A stretch of 64,000 bases of DNA from Paenibacillus tyrphae (GTDB lineage: Bacteria > Bacillota > Bacilli > Paenibacillales > NBRC-103111). This document shows, one piece after another, positions 17,191 to 25,803 of this stretch. Position 1 is the first letter of the stretch, and each line of letters starts with the position of its first letter. The DNA is taken from NCBI RefSeq assembly GCF_000722545.1, contig NZ_JNVM01000031.1:62001-126000 (forward strand), given 5' to 3'. The notes beneath the pieces are model-generated. The model saw only the letters and a program-made list of their open reading frames with translations. It searched no databases and was not told the DNA's origin. Position numbers and translations under genes: made by a program.

Positions 17191-17655
17191 TTAACGCAGC
17201 TTATCGAAGACGAACGTAAACAGCTTAAACAGAAAAGCGGTAATTCCGGCGGCCATCAGCGGCCCGACCGGGATGCCTTTCAAGAAAATAATCCCGAAAA
17301 TGGACCCAATGACAAGACCCACAATCAATTGTGGGTCTATTTTTAATAACTCCAAGCCTTTGCCGTTCATGTACGTTGCGATTGCGCCTCCGACCAAGGC
17401 CAAGATCCCCGGCCAAGTGGTGAACATCGACGTCACGTCTTTAATGGAAATCCGTTCGCTGGCGAACGGAACCAATACCCCCATCGTCAAAAACAACAGT
17501 CCGAGCTCCAGCCCTCTCCGTTCGATGGTAGGCAAATACCGTTCCAAACTGATGAGCTTAATAATTAACAGCACGCACGCCGCCGTTGTAATAATATGGG
17601 AGCGACCGATCAGACCGATGATAATCAGCGCCACCAGCAAAATGTCTCCGTTCAT
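17191..17655 (-). CDS. DUF441 family membrane protein (UPF0756, YtwI-like)
   Basis: 154-aa protein of at least four hydrophobic segments (ILLVALIIIGLIG, IITTAACVLLIIKL, LGLLFLTMGVLVPFA, LIVGLVIGSIFGIIFLKGIPVGPLMAAGI) with the family GLIGRS and GLELGL signatures. Function unknown in all known members. It lies 60 bp after comB on the same strand and may be co-transcribed. Confidence 0.85.
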   Translation of the reverse strand: MNGDILLVALIIIGLIGRSHIITTAACVLLIIKLISLERYLPTIERRGLELGLLFLTMGVLVPFASERISIKDVTSMFTTWPGILALVGGAIATYMNGKGLELLKIDPQLIVGLVIGSIFGIIFLKGIPVGPLMAAGITAFLFKLFTFVFDKLR

Positions 17656-17715
17656 GGTCAGGCCCCTTGTCCATTGGTTTCTTTTCCAGTGTATGAACGA
17701 GGGCTTGGTTTAGAA

Positions 17716-18465
17716 CTAGAGCGAGGCCGAGGCGGGTTCCGGCTCCAGCTTTCCGGCACGCACGACAGGAGCCAAGGACAATAGATCGATTTGCGAGCAG
17801 TACGTCACATCGTCACGGAAGCCGAGCTTGGTCAGCCGTCGTCCGCCTGCGCAGGAGAGCAGCATTTCGGTCAGACGGTCCTGTACTTGCCGGTAGGCAT
17901 GGAGCATAGCCAAGCCGAAATCGCCGACCGCCTGTGCGGCCGCCGGACTGTCCGGATCGCAGCCGGATAACCGGAGCAATTCGTGCACAAGCAGACCGGC
18001 GCATAGGCCGTCTTCCAGCGAGAACACGTCCTGGGCTCCCGAGCAGACCAGCGCGATTTCCTGGTCCAGCAAGACCGCCTTACGGGCGCAGGCCCCGGCG
18101 TTCAGGAAAGCGCCGATCAGCACGTGATCCGCCTTCCTGGCCTTATGAATCGCCCGGGTGCCGTTTGTCGTCGTCATGATTAACGTTTTTCCGGACACGG
18201 CTTCAGGCGTGTACTCGAGCGGAGAATTGCCGAAGTCGAAGCCGGGAATTTTTTTGCACGAACGCTCGCCCCCCAGCAAAGTCCCCGGGCTCTGCAAGCT
18301 TTTCGCCTGGCTCACCGTTTCGACCGGGACAAGTGTCCGGCATCCTCCGGCAAGCGCTGTCAGCATCGTGGAGGTTGCACGAAGCACATCGATGACGATA
18401 ACGGTTTTGTGCTGAAGATCGTCGGACCTCGCTTCGTTAATGCATGCGATCACTTGAATATTCAT
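17716..18465 (-). CDS. comB: 2-phosphosulfolactate phosphatase
   Basis: 249 aa, ComB family: IDVLRATSTMLTALAGGCRTLVPVE at the N-terminus, then LLGGERSCKKIPGFDFGNSPLEY and MTTTNGTRAI. Removes phosphate from 2-phosphosulfolactate to give sulfolactate, which accumulates in Bacillus spores (known chemistry; EC 3.1.3.71). It lies 21 bp downstream of comA, which makes its substrate. Proximity to spoIIIA fits a sporulation role. Confidence 0.93.
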   Translation of the reverse strand: MNIQVIACINEARSDDLQHKTVIVIDVLRATSTMLTALAGGCRTLVPVETVSQAKSLQSPGTLLGGERSCKKIPGFDFGNSPLEYTPEAVSGKTLIMTTTNGTRAIHKARKADHVLIGAFLNAGACARKAVLLDQEIALVCSGAQDVFSLEDGLCAGLLVHELLRLSGCDPDSPAAAQAVGDFGLAMLHAYRQVQDRLTEMLLSCAGGRRLTKLGFRDDVTYCSQIDLLSLAPVVRAGKLEPEPASASL

Positions 18466-18486
18466 GGAAACCGGACCTCCCCCGCT

Positions 18487-19326
18487 TCAAATTTGCCAAT
18501 CCCACGAATGGCCGACGGCAGCGGATTGCAGCCCTTCGGGAAGCATCGTATCCGAACGGAGCCCCCGACGGAGCGCTTCGAGCGAGATGACGTCCGAAGG
18601 AGCGACGTTGCCCAGATGAACGTCGGCTCCCAGCATTTGCATCAGATGCACCTGCTGCTCCTTTTGCGGCGCTTCCCAGAGCAGGACGCCCGGACTCGGC
18701 ACTTGGCTTAGCACCTGCGCGATTTCCTTATCCTTGCAAGCGCCTTGAGCGTCGTAGATGCCGACGCCTTTGCCGGATTCCCGGCCTTCGATCGTGACAA
18801 GCGCGGCACCAAGCCCGGTATCCACAATCACCGTCTCGATCAATTCGTCCAATTCGATGGTGGAGCCCCACCCTTTTTTCCCGTATTCGGTAATAACCGT
18901 GAGCCCCGCTTCCACGCCTCGGGAGATCAGCTCGCTGCGCAGACTCCGGGGCACCTCGATGGTTCCGTCCGACACTTCCACACCGCTGAAGCCCATGTAA
19001 GCTGCCATATCAAAGTAATGTTCGACCGCATCCTGCCGGATCGCCACCTCCAGAAACGTGCCTCCGGGGTAGACGATAATGTCGTGGGCTTTGGCCATAT
19101 CGATTTTTCGCTTAAGCAACTCCGTCCTGTAAAGCGGCGAGGTGCCGAACCCGATTTTCAGCATGTCGATATAGACGCCTGCCGTTTGCAGCAAATCCTC
19201 AAGCGCATGAAGCCCAAGGCCTTTGTCAATCACCATCGTTTTGCCTAAGGCTCGCGGCTTCTCCGTACGACGCCCGGTCGGATCGCTGAGCAGGGTGTTC
19301 CACTGCAGCGCTGATGTAACCTCCAT
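18487..19326 (-). CDS. comA: Phosphosulfolactate synthase
   Basis: 279 aa TIM barrel joining phosphoenolpyruvate and sulfite to form phosphosulfolactate (ComA/YitD family). Seen: KTMVIDKGLGLHALEDLLQTAG, DMLKIGFGTSPLY, IIVYPGGTFLEVA, GFSGVEVSDGTIEVP, ITEYGKKGWGS. It leads the comA-comB pair. Upstream on the minus strand there is a TGCATA-like hexamer resembling forespore sigma-F/G -35 elements, but the -10 match is poor and I do not call a promoter. The product is a spore sulfur compound. Confidence 0.93.
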   Translation of the reverse strand: MEVTSALQWNTLLSDPTGRRTEKPRALGKTMVIDKGLGLHALEDLLQTAGVYIDMLKIGFGTSPLYRTELLKRKIDMAKAHDIIVYPGGTFLEVAIRQDAVEHYFDMAAYMGFSGVEVSDGTIEVPRSLRSELISRGVEAGLTVITEYGKKGWGSTIELDELIETVIVDTGLGAALVTIEGRESGKGVGIYDAQGACKDKEIAQVLSQVPSPGVLLWEAPQKEQQVHLMQMLGADVHLGNVAPSDVISLEALRRGLRSDTMLPEGLQSAAVGHSWDWQI

Positions 19327-19463
19327 CTTGTATCGCCTCGCAGTAACTTTAAAGTTGAATTACGGTGTCATCATATGCATTTTGGGCGAATGGTGTGCCC
19401 CGCAAGCCTAAAATAAGACGAGCCCGCATAACATTACATAAGGAATGCGAAGGGGGGAAACGC

Positions 19464-19736
19464 ATGTCGGTCATTAATAAAATCGTCCTCAGTATGGCGC
19501 TGATCCGAATCTTCTCGGGGAGCATCGAGATTATGGCGGGGCTGCTTATGCTGCGCTATAACCAGATTGAGAAAGCGCTTCTGGTCAATTCGGGGCTGGC
19601 GCTGGTCGGGCCTTTCGTGCTGCTTACGACAACGACGATCGGACTCGTGGGGATGGCGGATAAGCTGTCGGCGGGTAAAATGCTATGGGTGCTTGTCGGC
19701 GTGAGCTGTATTTTTATTGGAATCTTAAAAAAGTAA
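19464..19736 (+). CDS. yqhV: YqhV-like small membrane protein (DUF2619)
   Basis: 90 aa with three hydrophobic stretches (MALIRIFSGSIEIMAGLLML, LVNSGLALVGPFVLLTTTTIGLVG, MLWVLVGVSCIFIGILKK). In Bacillus subtilis yqhV lies immediately upstream of spoIIIAA; the same order here supports the call. GAAGGGGGG precedes ATG 19464. Function unknown. Confidence 0.82.
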   Translation: MSVINKIVLSMALIRIFSGSIEIMAGLLMLRYNQIEKALLVNSGLALVGPFVLLTTTTIGLVGMADKLSAGKMLWVLVGVSCIFIGILKK

Positions 19737-19739
19737 TCG

Positions 19740-19768
19740 GTCATAGTTCAGTAGATTGCATCATACAT
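19740..19768 (+). promoter_or_regulatory. Sigma-E-type promoter of the spoIIIA operon
   Basis: GTCATAGT (19740-19747) followed after 14 bp by CATACAT (19762-19768), close to the mother-cell sigma-E consensus (GTCATATT, 13-15 bp, CATACA). It lies ~38 bp before the spoIIIAA start, as expected: the operon is sigma-E dependent in B. subtilis. Confidence 0.7.
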
Positions 19769-19805
19769 ATGATTGTAAAAGATGGACAGCTTGGGAGGGA
19801 TAGCC

Positions 19806-20792
19806 ATGATCCGGTCACTGCTGCCGTTCTTCTCTGCCGATATGCAGCAGATCCTAGCAACTCTACCAACCCGCATTGCCGCCGATCTGCAAGAAATCCG
19901 GATCCGCGAAGAGAGGCCTCTGGAAGTCGTCTGGGCCTCGGGCTGCGGCTTCGTATCGGACAAGGGCGGCTTGTGCGCCGATCCCGGGCAAGCTTATCGG
20001 CCGACGCGCCGGGACTGCGCGGAGCTGCTGGAGCAGCTGACGCAGCATTCGATGTACACGTTCGAGGAGGAGCTGAAGCGGGGATTCATTACCGTTTCCG
20101 GCGGACACCGGATCGGCCTGTCCGGACGAACCGTCCTGGAACAAGGAAAAGTAAAGTACATCAAAGATGTCAGCGGCTTCAACGTCCGGCTGGCGCGGGA
20201 ATGGAAAAATGCCGCCAAACCGGTTCTTCCCTATCTGCTCGAACCGGGCGGCGAGCGGGTGTACCGCACGCTGATCGTCTCTCCACCGCAGCAGGGAAAG
20301 ACGACGCTGGTCCGCGATCTGGCCCGATTGCTAGGCACGGGAGGAGCGGACAACGGCTTGCGCCGATCCTTCAAGATCGGCATCGTCGACGAACGGTCCG
20401 AGATTGCAGCTTGCGTCAAAGGGGTGCCCCGCTTCGATGTCGGGTACCGGACGGACGTGCTGGACGGCTGCCCGAAGGCGGAAGGCATGATGATGATGAT
20501 CCGCTCCATGTCGCCGGAGGTGCTGATTGCCGACGAGATCGGCCGGGCCGAGGACGCGCTTGCGATCCACGAAGCGCTGCACGCAGGCGTCGGCGTCATC
20601 GCTACGGCCCACGGCCGGGACGCCGCGGAGCTCAGGCGCCGTCCGATCCTGCGCGAGCTGCTCGAAGACGGCGTGTTCGACCGCTTCGTGGTGCTGGCCA
20701 GACCGCCGGGAGCGGGCCCGGAAACGGCCGTCTATGACAAGCAGGGCAAACGGCTGGACGACAGGCTGGCTTGGAGAGGGGGGCTGAGCTGA
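19806..20792 (+). CDS. spoIIIAA: Stage III sporulation protein AA (ATPase)
   Basis: 328 aa. Cytoplasmic (mother cell) ATPase of the SpoIIIA-SpoIIQ channel that links mother cell and forespore, related to secretion ATPases. Seen: ELKRGFITVSGGHRIGLSGR, Walker A SPPQQGKTTLVRDL (about 159-170), MMIRSMSPEVLIADEIG as Walker B, and ATAHGRDAAELRRRP. Start ATG 19806 with GGGAGGGA upstream, preferred over an upstream in-frame start at 19782. First gene of the eight-gene operon. Confidence 0.95.
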   Translation: MIRSLLPFFSADMQQILATLPTRIAADLQEIRIREERPLEVVWASGCGFVSDKGGLCADPGQAYRPTRRDCAELLEQLTQHSMYTFEEELKRGFITVSGGHRIGLSGRTVLEQGKVKYIKDVSGFNVRLAREWKNAAKPVLPYLLEPGGERVYRTLIVSPPQQGKTTLVRDLARLLGTGGADNGLRRSFKIGIVDERSEIAACVKGVPRFDVGYRTDVLDGCPKAEGMMMMIRSMSPEVLIADEIGRAEDALAIHEALHAGVGVIATAHGRDAAELRRRPILRELLEDGVFDRFVVLARPPGAGPETAVYDKQGKRLDDRLAWRGGLS

Positions 20793-20826
20793 TGAAACGA
20801 ACCGATGAAGAGGATGAGGAACCCGC

Positions 20827-21345
20827 ATGCTGAAGCTGCTTGGCGCCATGCTGATTTTGCTGGCAGGCACGCTGTTCGGTTTTTACCAAGCTTCCCAATT
20901 GTCGCGCCGACCGAGGCAAATCGCCGATCTGATCCGCATGCTGCAGCGGCTGGAAACGGAAATCGTCTACGGCTTCACGCCGCTGCCGGACGCGCTCCGA
21001 CGCGCCGCAAGAGCGGATGACTCCCCGGCGGGCGCTTTGTTTGCGGCCGCAGCGGAGGAACTCGGCAAGCCCGGCGGCCGTTCCGTACAGGCCGTTTGGG
21101 AGCAGGCGGTGAGCCGGGGATGGAAAACGACGTCGATGAAGGCGGCGGAGCGGGACATTTTGCTGCAGCTTGGCTCGACGCTGGGGCTGACGGACCGCGA
21201 TGACCAGGTGAAGCACCTGAGGCTCACCGTCAGCAGCTTGCAAGGGGAAGCGGATATTGCGCGGGACGAGCGGGAGCGGTACGAGCGGATGTGGAAAAGC
21301 CTCGGCCTGCTGATGGGCGCGTTAGTCGTCATTTTAATGTATTAG
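20827..21345 (+). CDS. spoIIIAB: Stage III sporulation protein AB
   Basis: 172 aa. N-terminal membrane anchor (LLGAMLILLAGTLFGFYQASQL), then a soluble helical domain with RRPRQIADLIRMLQRLETEIVYGFTPLPDAL. It resembles the GspF-like component that interacts with the SpoIIIAA ATPase. Its ATG lies 34 bp after spoIIIAA. Length matches the B. subtilis protein. Confidence 0.95.
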   Translation: MLKLLGAMLILLAGTLFGFYQASQLSRRPRQIADLIRMLQRLETEIVYGFTPLPDALRRAARADDSPAGALFAAAAEELGKPGGRSVQAVWEQAVSRGWKTTSMKAAERDILLQLGSTLGLTDRDDQVKHLRLTVSSLQGEADIARDERERYERMWKSLGLLMGALVVILMY

Positions 21346-21379
21346 AAGCAGAGCCAGGCTTAAGGGTGAGGTGCCGCCA

Positions 21380-21583
21380 ATGAACGTGGACGTAAACGCG
21401 ATATTCCAGATCGCCGGCATCGGCATCATTATCGCAATGATTCATACCGTGCTGAAGCAGATGGGCAAAGAAGATATGGCGCATTGGGTTACCGTGATCG
21501 GCTTCGTCGTCGTGCTGTTTATGGTGGTCCGGCTGCTGGATAGCTTGTTTAAAGAGATCAAGACGATTTTTCTCTTCCAATAA
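21380..21583 (+). CDS. spoIIIAC: Stage III sporulation protein AC
   Basis: 67 aa, two membrane helices (IFQIAGIGIIIAMIHTVLKQMG and WVTVIGFVVVLFMVVRLLDSLF), the full family pattern. ATG 21380 is chosen because GGGTGAGG lies eight bases upstream; an in-frame GTG at 21371 is less well placed. Small membrane subunit of the SpoIIIA channel. Confidence 0.93.
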   Translation: MNVDVNAIFQIAGIGIIIAMIHTVLKQMGKEDMAHWVTVIGFVVVLFMVVRLLDSLFKEIKTIFLFQ

Positions 21584-21598
21584 AAGCAGGTGAAGCCC

Positions 21599-21988
21599 GT
21601 GGAAATCATTCAAATCGTAGGGCTCGGATTGGTGACGACCGTGCTGGTGCTGATCATTAAGGAACAAAAGCCGATGTTCGCCTTCCTGCTGACGGCCTTC
21701 ACCGGCATTACGATCTTTCTCTTTCTGATCGGCAAAATAACCGCCGTGATCGGAGTGTTGGAGGAGCTGGCTAACAAGGCGAACATCAACCTGATTTTTC
21801 TGAAAACGATTCTGAAAATCATCGGCATCGCCTACATTGCCGAATTCGGCGCCCAGATCGTCCGGGACGCCGGTCAGGAAGCGATCGCCTCCAAAATCGA
21901 ACTGTCCGGCAAAGTTCTCATTATGGTGATGGCGATTCCGATCGTCTCCGCCATTATCGAAACGGTCGTCAAGCTGCTTCCCGCATAG
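21599..21988 (+). CDS. spoIIIAD: Stage III sporulation protein AD
   Basis: 129 aa, polytopic (four hydrophobic segments), starting with the family motif EIIQIVGLGL. GTG 21599 follows AGGTGAAG and matches known N-termini; GTG 21590 in frame would add three residues. Membrane subunit paralogous in part to SpoIIIAC. Confidence 0.93.
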   Translation: MEIIQIVGLGLVTTVLVLIIKEQKPMFAFLLTAFTGITIFLFLIGKITAVIGVLEELANKANINLIFLKTILKIIGIAYIAEFGAQIVRDAGQEAIASKIELSGKVLIMVMAIPIVSAIIETVVKLLPA

Positions 21989-22036
21989 CTCCGGAGATGG
22001 GCAGCTCGGCATGAAAAAGCGGGTGGAGGCGAAACG

Positions 22037-23284
22037 ATGAGGCGGCGCTGGATGCAAGGGTTACGACATTCGTGCAGGAGATTGGCTGCCGGCGGCGCGC
22101 TCCGGCTCGGGTTGCTGCTTGGCATGGCGTTCTTCGCGGGGCTCCTGCCGGAAGGGGGAGCGGGCTGCTGTGGCACCGCATATGCCGCCGTACCGGCGGA
22201 AGAGCTGATCCGGGAGCAAGCGCAGCGGCTGCCGCTCGATCAGGTCGAGCAATTCTGGAGCCGGCTGACCCGGCAGTACGGCGGATATTTTCCGGACAGC
22301 CGGGCCCCGAGCTTCATGGAGCTGCTGCTCGGAGCCAAGGATTTCGGCCTCGGTTCGGTTTTCTCGGGACTGTTCAAATACTTGTTTCACGAGCTTCTCT
22401 ACAATGGCAAGCTGCTCGTTTCCATCGTCATTCTTACCGTGTTCAGCATGCTGCTGGAAACGCTGCAAAGCTCCTTCGAGAAAAATAACGTCAGCAAAAT
22501 CGCCTACGCCATTTCGTTTCTGGTCCTGATGATTATGGCGGTCAACAGCTTCAGCGTAGCGATCGGCTATGCGAAATCGGCGATAACGGATATGATCCAC
22601 TTCATGATCGCCGTCGTGCCGCTGCTGCTTACGCTGCTCGCCTCCATGGGCAATGTGGTGACGGTTACCGTCATGCACCCGCTGATCGTGTTCATGATCC
22701 ACGCCGTCGGGACGGCGATCTACTTCATCGTATTTCCGCTGCTGTTTTTCTCGGCGGTGCTGCATATTGTCAGCTCGCTGTCGGACAAATACAAGGTGAC
22801 CCAGCTTGCGAATTTACTGCGGAACGTCAGTGTCGGGTGCCTTGGGGTTTTTGTTACGGTATTTTTGGGGGTCGTTTCGGTACAAGGCATCGGCAGCGCC
22901 GCGGCGGACGGGGTGACGATCCGGACGGCCAAGTACATTGCCGGCAACTTCGTGCCGGTGGTCGGGCGGCTGTTCTCCGACGCCTCGGAGACCGTGATCG
23001 GCGCATCGCTGCTGGTGAAAAACGCAGTAGGACTGGCGGGGGTCGTCATTCTTCTGGTGCTCTGTGCCTTCCCGGCGCTCAAAATATTGGCGCTTGCCTT
23101 CATCTATAATGTGTCGGCTGCGGTGATGCAGCCCTTGGGAGATAACCCGATGATCACGTGCTTGGAAACAATTGGGAAAAGCTTGATTTTCGTATTTGCG
23201 GCGCTTGCCGTCGTCGGGCTGATGTTTTTCCTGGCGATCACCATTGTGATTGCCGCTGGGAACGTATCTGTCATGATGCGCTGA
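22037..23284 (+). CDS. spoIIIAE: Stage III sporulation protein AE
   Basis: 415 aa. N-terminal signal-like segment (LRLGLLLGMAFFAGLLPEGGAG), an extracytoplasmic part (EELIREQAQRLPLDQVEQFWSRLTRQYGGYFP), then about seven membrane helices. Conserved PLGDNPMITCLETIGKSL near the C-terminus. Central membrane protein of the SpoIIIA channel. Start ATG 22037 after GGTGGAGG. Confidence 0.95.
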   Translation: MRRRWMQGLRHSCRRLAAGGALRLGLLLGMAFFAGLLPEGGAGCCGTAYAAVPAEELIREQAQRLPLDQVEQFWSRLTRQYGGYFPDSRAPSFMELLLGAKDFGLGSVFSGLFKYLFHELLYNGKLLVSIVILTVFSMLLETLQSSFEKNNVSKIAYAISFLVLMIMAVNSFSVAIGYAKSAITDMIHFMIAVVPLLLTLLASMGNVVTVTVMHPLIVFMIHAVGTAIYFIVFPLLFFSAVLHIVSSLSDKYKVTQLANLLRNVSVGCLGVFVTVFLGVVSVQGIGSAAADGVTIRTAKYIAGNFVPVVGRLFSDASETVIGASLLVKNAVGLAGVVILLVLCAFPALKILALAFIYNVSAAVMQPLGDNPMITCLETIGKSLIFVFAALAVVGLMFFLAITIVIAAGNVSVMMR

Positions 23285-23313
23285 ACCGCGTCCCGCGAAG
23301 GAGAGGATGACGA

Positions 23314-24057
23314 TTGGACTTCCTGAGCGGGTGGCTCAAGTCGATCGTCATGGTCATCTTGCTCGCCACCTTCGTCGACCTGCTGCTGCCGAACCAATCG
23401 ATGCAGCGCTACGTCAAAACCGTGATCGGCCTGTTCCTGCTGCTTACGCTGCTGCAGCCGCTTTTCTCGCTGCTTGGCCAACGGTCGCAATTGGATGAGC
23501 GTGTCAAGGACGCGTTGTTCAAAAGCGGAGCGGCGAGCCCGGAACGGATGGCGGGCGGGGCAAGCGGAGAGGTCGAATCGCTGCCCGTCACCCTGCAGCG
23601 GGCCGAAGCGCTGAAAGCCAAGCAGCAGGAACAGTCGCGGAAGCTGGTCGAAACGCAAGCTGCCGATCTGATGAAGCGAAGCATCGAGCAGAAGGCTGGA
23701 GTGAAGGTGCGAAGCATTCAGGTGGAGACCGCCGCCGATCGCGAAGGCCAGCTTGTCATCCGCAGCGTCTCTCTCGCCTTGGAACCGCAGCCGCCGATTA
23801 TGCCCGTCACGGATACGGCTTCAAAGCCGGGTAGAGGAATCGAGCCGGTCAAACCGGTGGAACCCGTTGCAGGTGTCGATATCCGTATCGGAGAGCCGCA
23901 ATCCAGGCCCGTTTCCCGAATAAGCGGCAGGGAATCGGATGAAAATAAGCTATCGCCTGAATGGTTGCAGAAAAAGACGCAAATATTACTGATGTTGGAG
24001 CAGGATTGGCAGATAGGCGGAGACCAAATCCGGTTGGAGCTGGCGGTGGGGAGGTGA
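23314..24057 (+). CDS. spoIIIAF: Stage III sporulation protein AF
   Basis: 247 aa. Two N-terminal membrane helices (WLKSIVMVILLATFVDLLLP and VIGLFLLLTLLQPLFSLLG) and a soluble ring-building domain from about residue 95 (KRSIEQKAGVKVRSIQVET). It is somewhat longer than B. subtilis SpoIIIAF (~206 aa), the extra length lying in a Pro-rich linker (PGRGIEPVKPVEPVAG). TTG start 23314 with GGAGAGG upstream. Ends at the start of spoIIIAG. Confidence 0.92.
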   Translation: MDFLSGWLKSIVMVILLATFVDLLLPNQSMQRYVKTVIGLFLLLTLLQPLFSLLGQRSQLDERVKDALFKSGAASPERMAGGASGEVESLPVTLQRAEALKAKQQEQSRKLVETQAADLMKRSIEQKAGVKVRSIQVETAADREGQLVIRSVSLALEPQPPIMPVTDTASKPGRGIEPVKPVEPVAGVDIRIGEPQSRPVSRISGRESDENKLSPEWLQKKTQILLMLEQDWQIGGDQIRLELAVGR

Positions 24058-24062
24058 TGCGG

Positions 24063-24695
24063 ATGGGAGAGATGCGAAAGAGGATGCAATCTTGGCTTGG
24101 CGGCGGCCCGGGCGGCCCCAAGCGGGTGCAGACGTTTCGATGGGTGCTGCTGCTCGGGCTCGTAGGCGCTGCGCTTATGATTCTGAACTCGTTTATCACC
24201 GTGAAGGAGGTGGATCCCATCGGCACGGGACGGGCGTCTCCTCCCGATCAGACCAAGCCGGCCTTCGGTCAGGGAAGCAAAGAGCGTAGCCTATTCAAAG
24301 ATTATGAGGAAGCGTATGAAACCGAGCTCAGAGACATCTTGTCGAAAATTGTCGGAGTAGGCGATGTGGAAGTGCTGGTGACCATTGAGTCGACGGAGGA
24401 ACTGAACGTCGAGCGCAACACCAAGGAAACGCAGCAAATTACCAATGAGAAAGATCCGCAGGGGGCCACGAGACATATCACCGACGTGACCCGTAACGGC
24501 GAAGTTGTGCTCTACGAGATTTCGGGCGGCAAGCAGCCGCTCGTCGTCAAGACGATTAAGCCGAAAATCCGCGGCGTGCTCGTCGTCGCCAAGGGCGCGG
24601 AGAACTTGACGGTGAAAAAAATGATTACCGAAGCGGTAGAACGAGGGCTGGACGTTCCTGCCCACCGGATATCGATCCAGCCTCGCAAGCAGTAA
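24063..24695 (+). CDS. spoIIIAG: Stage III sporulation protein AG
   Basis: 210 aa. One membrane helix (WVLLLGLVGAALMILNSF) and an extracytoplasmic ring domain: YETELRDILSKIVGVGDVEVLVTIESTEE, then KPKIRGVLVVAKGAENLTVKKMITEAVERGLDVPAHRISI. In B. subtilis it forms a large ring in the intermembrane space. ATG 24063 fits GGGGAGG eight bases upstream; ATG 24057 overlaps the spoIIIAF stop. Confidence 0.94.
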   Translation: MGEMRKRMQSWLGGGPGGPKRVQTFRWVLLLGLVGAALMILNSFITVKEVDPIGTGRASPPDQTKPAFGQGSKERSLFKDYEEAYETELRDILSKIVGVGDVEVLVTIESTEELNVERNTKETQQITNEKDPQGATRHITDVTRNGEVVLYEISGGKQPLVVKTIKPKIRGVLVVAKGAENLTVKKMITEAVERGLDVPAHRISIQPRKQ

Positions 24696-24759
24696 GCCGT
24701 ACGGGGCCGGTGCGATACATTCAATATTAAACAAGGATAAACGTTAAGGAGGATATGCA

Positions 24760-25740
24760 ATGAATTCGAAAAGACAAACCATTTGGCTTGTATCCATGCT
24801 TAGTTTGATGGTGGTGCTGTCCGCTTACTACTTGTTTACGGAAGACGTGGGCAATGTGGAAGTGACGGGGACGACGCCGAAGGAAATGACGATCAATGCC
24901 GGGCAAACGGACGCAAAGCATCCCGTATCGACGGATGCGGCCGGTCCGCGAGGCGAGCAAAAGCCGGGGCAAAAACCGGAAATAAAGCCCGAGCAGAAGC
25001 CTGAGGTGAAACCGGAGCAAAAACCGGAAATAAAGCCGGAGCAAAAGCCCGAGATCAAACCCGAGCAAAAACCGGAAATGAAGCCCGAACAAAAGCCCGA
25101 GATGAAACCGGAGCAAAAACCGGAAATGAAGCCCGAACAAAAGCCTGAGATGAAACCGGAGCAAAAACCGGAAATGAAGCCTGAGCAAAAACCGGAAATG
25201 AAGCCTGAGAAGAAGCCCGAGATGAAGCCGGAACAAAAGCCGGAAGGCAAGCCGGAGCAAAAGCCTGGAAAGGGCGAAAAACCCAGCAGCACGGGAGCGG
25301 AGACGTCGTCGATCGCCGCACAGCCGGTCTCCAAAAACGAAACGGACGCCAAAGTGCTGCAGCAGGTGCAAGCGCAGGCGCAGGTCCAATCGGGGAAAGA
25401 CTATTTTGTAAATCTTCAGCTTAAGCGCAACGAGGAGATGGCTAAGAAGGCCGAGCAGCTCCTGACGATTATCGCGGACCCGAAACAAACGACCGAAGCT
25501 GCCGTTAAGGCCCAGGAAGAGCTGCGGAAAATCGAAGATATGGAAGCCAAGGTCACGAATCTCGAAGAAACCTTGACGAAAGATTTCCCGCAAGCCGTTG
25601 TAACACAAGATTCCAACAAATGGAAGGTTACCGTCCAAGCAAACAAGCTGGAGAAAAGCCAAGCGCTCAGCATCCTCGACAAAACGATCAAAGAATTGAG
25701 CGTCGGCCCTGACAGCGTATCGGTACAAATGATTCCTTAA
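24760..25740 (+). CDS. spoIIIAH: Stage III sporulation protein AH with Lys-Pro-Glu repeat insert
   Basis: 326 aa against about 218 in B. subtilis. N-terminal membrane helix (TIWLVSMLSLMVVLSAYYLF), an unusual repetitive linker at residues ~66-175, then the conserved YscJ-like ring domain (KDYFVNLQLKRNEEMAKKAEQLL ... DFPQAVVTQDSNKWKVTVQANKLEKSQALSILD). SpoIIIAH docks with forespore SpoIIQ to form the channel crossing both membranes. The insert would lie in the intermembrane space between anchor and ring. Last gene of the operon, followed by a terminator. Confidence 0.95.
   Translation: MNSKRQTIWLVSMLSLMVVLSAYYLFTEDVGNVEVTGTTPKEMTINAGQTDAKHPVSTDAAGPRGEQKPGQKPEIKPEQKPEVKPEQKPEIKPEQKPEIKPEQKPEMKPEQKPEMKPEQKPEMKPEQKPEMKPEQKPEMKPEQKPEMKPEKKPEMKPEQKPEGKPEQKPGKGEKPSSTGAETSSIAAQPVSKNETDAKVLQQVQAQAQVQSGKDYFVNLQLKRNEEMAKKAEQLLTIIADPKQTTEAAVKAQEELRKIEDMEAKVTNLEETLTKDFPQAVVTQDSNKWKVTVQANKLEKSQALSILDKTIKELSVGPDSVSVQMIP
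24955..25284 (+). repeat. Tandem KPEQKPEM-type repeat inside spoIIIAH
   Basis: About thirteen tandem copies of an 8-residue unit (KPEQKPE followed by M, I, V or G), encoded by near-identical 24-base units, residues ~66-175. Third-base differences between units show it is not a very recent single expansion. Likely an extended, charged spacer. Confidence 0.92.
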
Positions 25741-25767
25741 GCCAGCATCGTGAACAAAATGCAGGTA

Positions 25768-25803
25768 AGGAGAGTCCGGAAAACCCGGCTCTCCTTTTTT
25801 TTT
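25768..25803 (+). terminator. Terminator of the spoIIIA operon
   Basis: GGAGAG...CCGG / CCGG...CTCTCC hairpin (25769-25792, one bulged T) followed by ten T residues. Ends host operon transcription about 30 bp after spoIIIAH. Confidence 0.88.

Noticed and set aside
24955..25284. CRISPR-like or satellite repeat
   Set aside because: In-frame coding repeat of eight residues within spoIIIAH.
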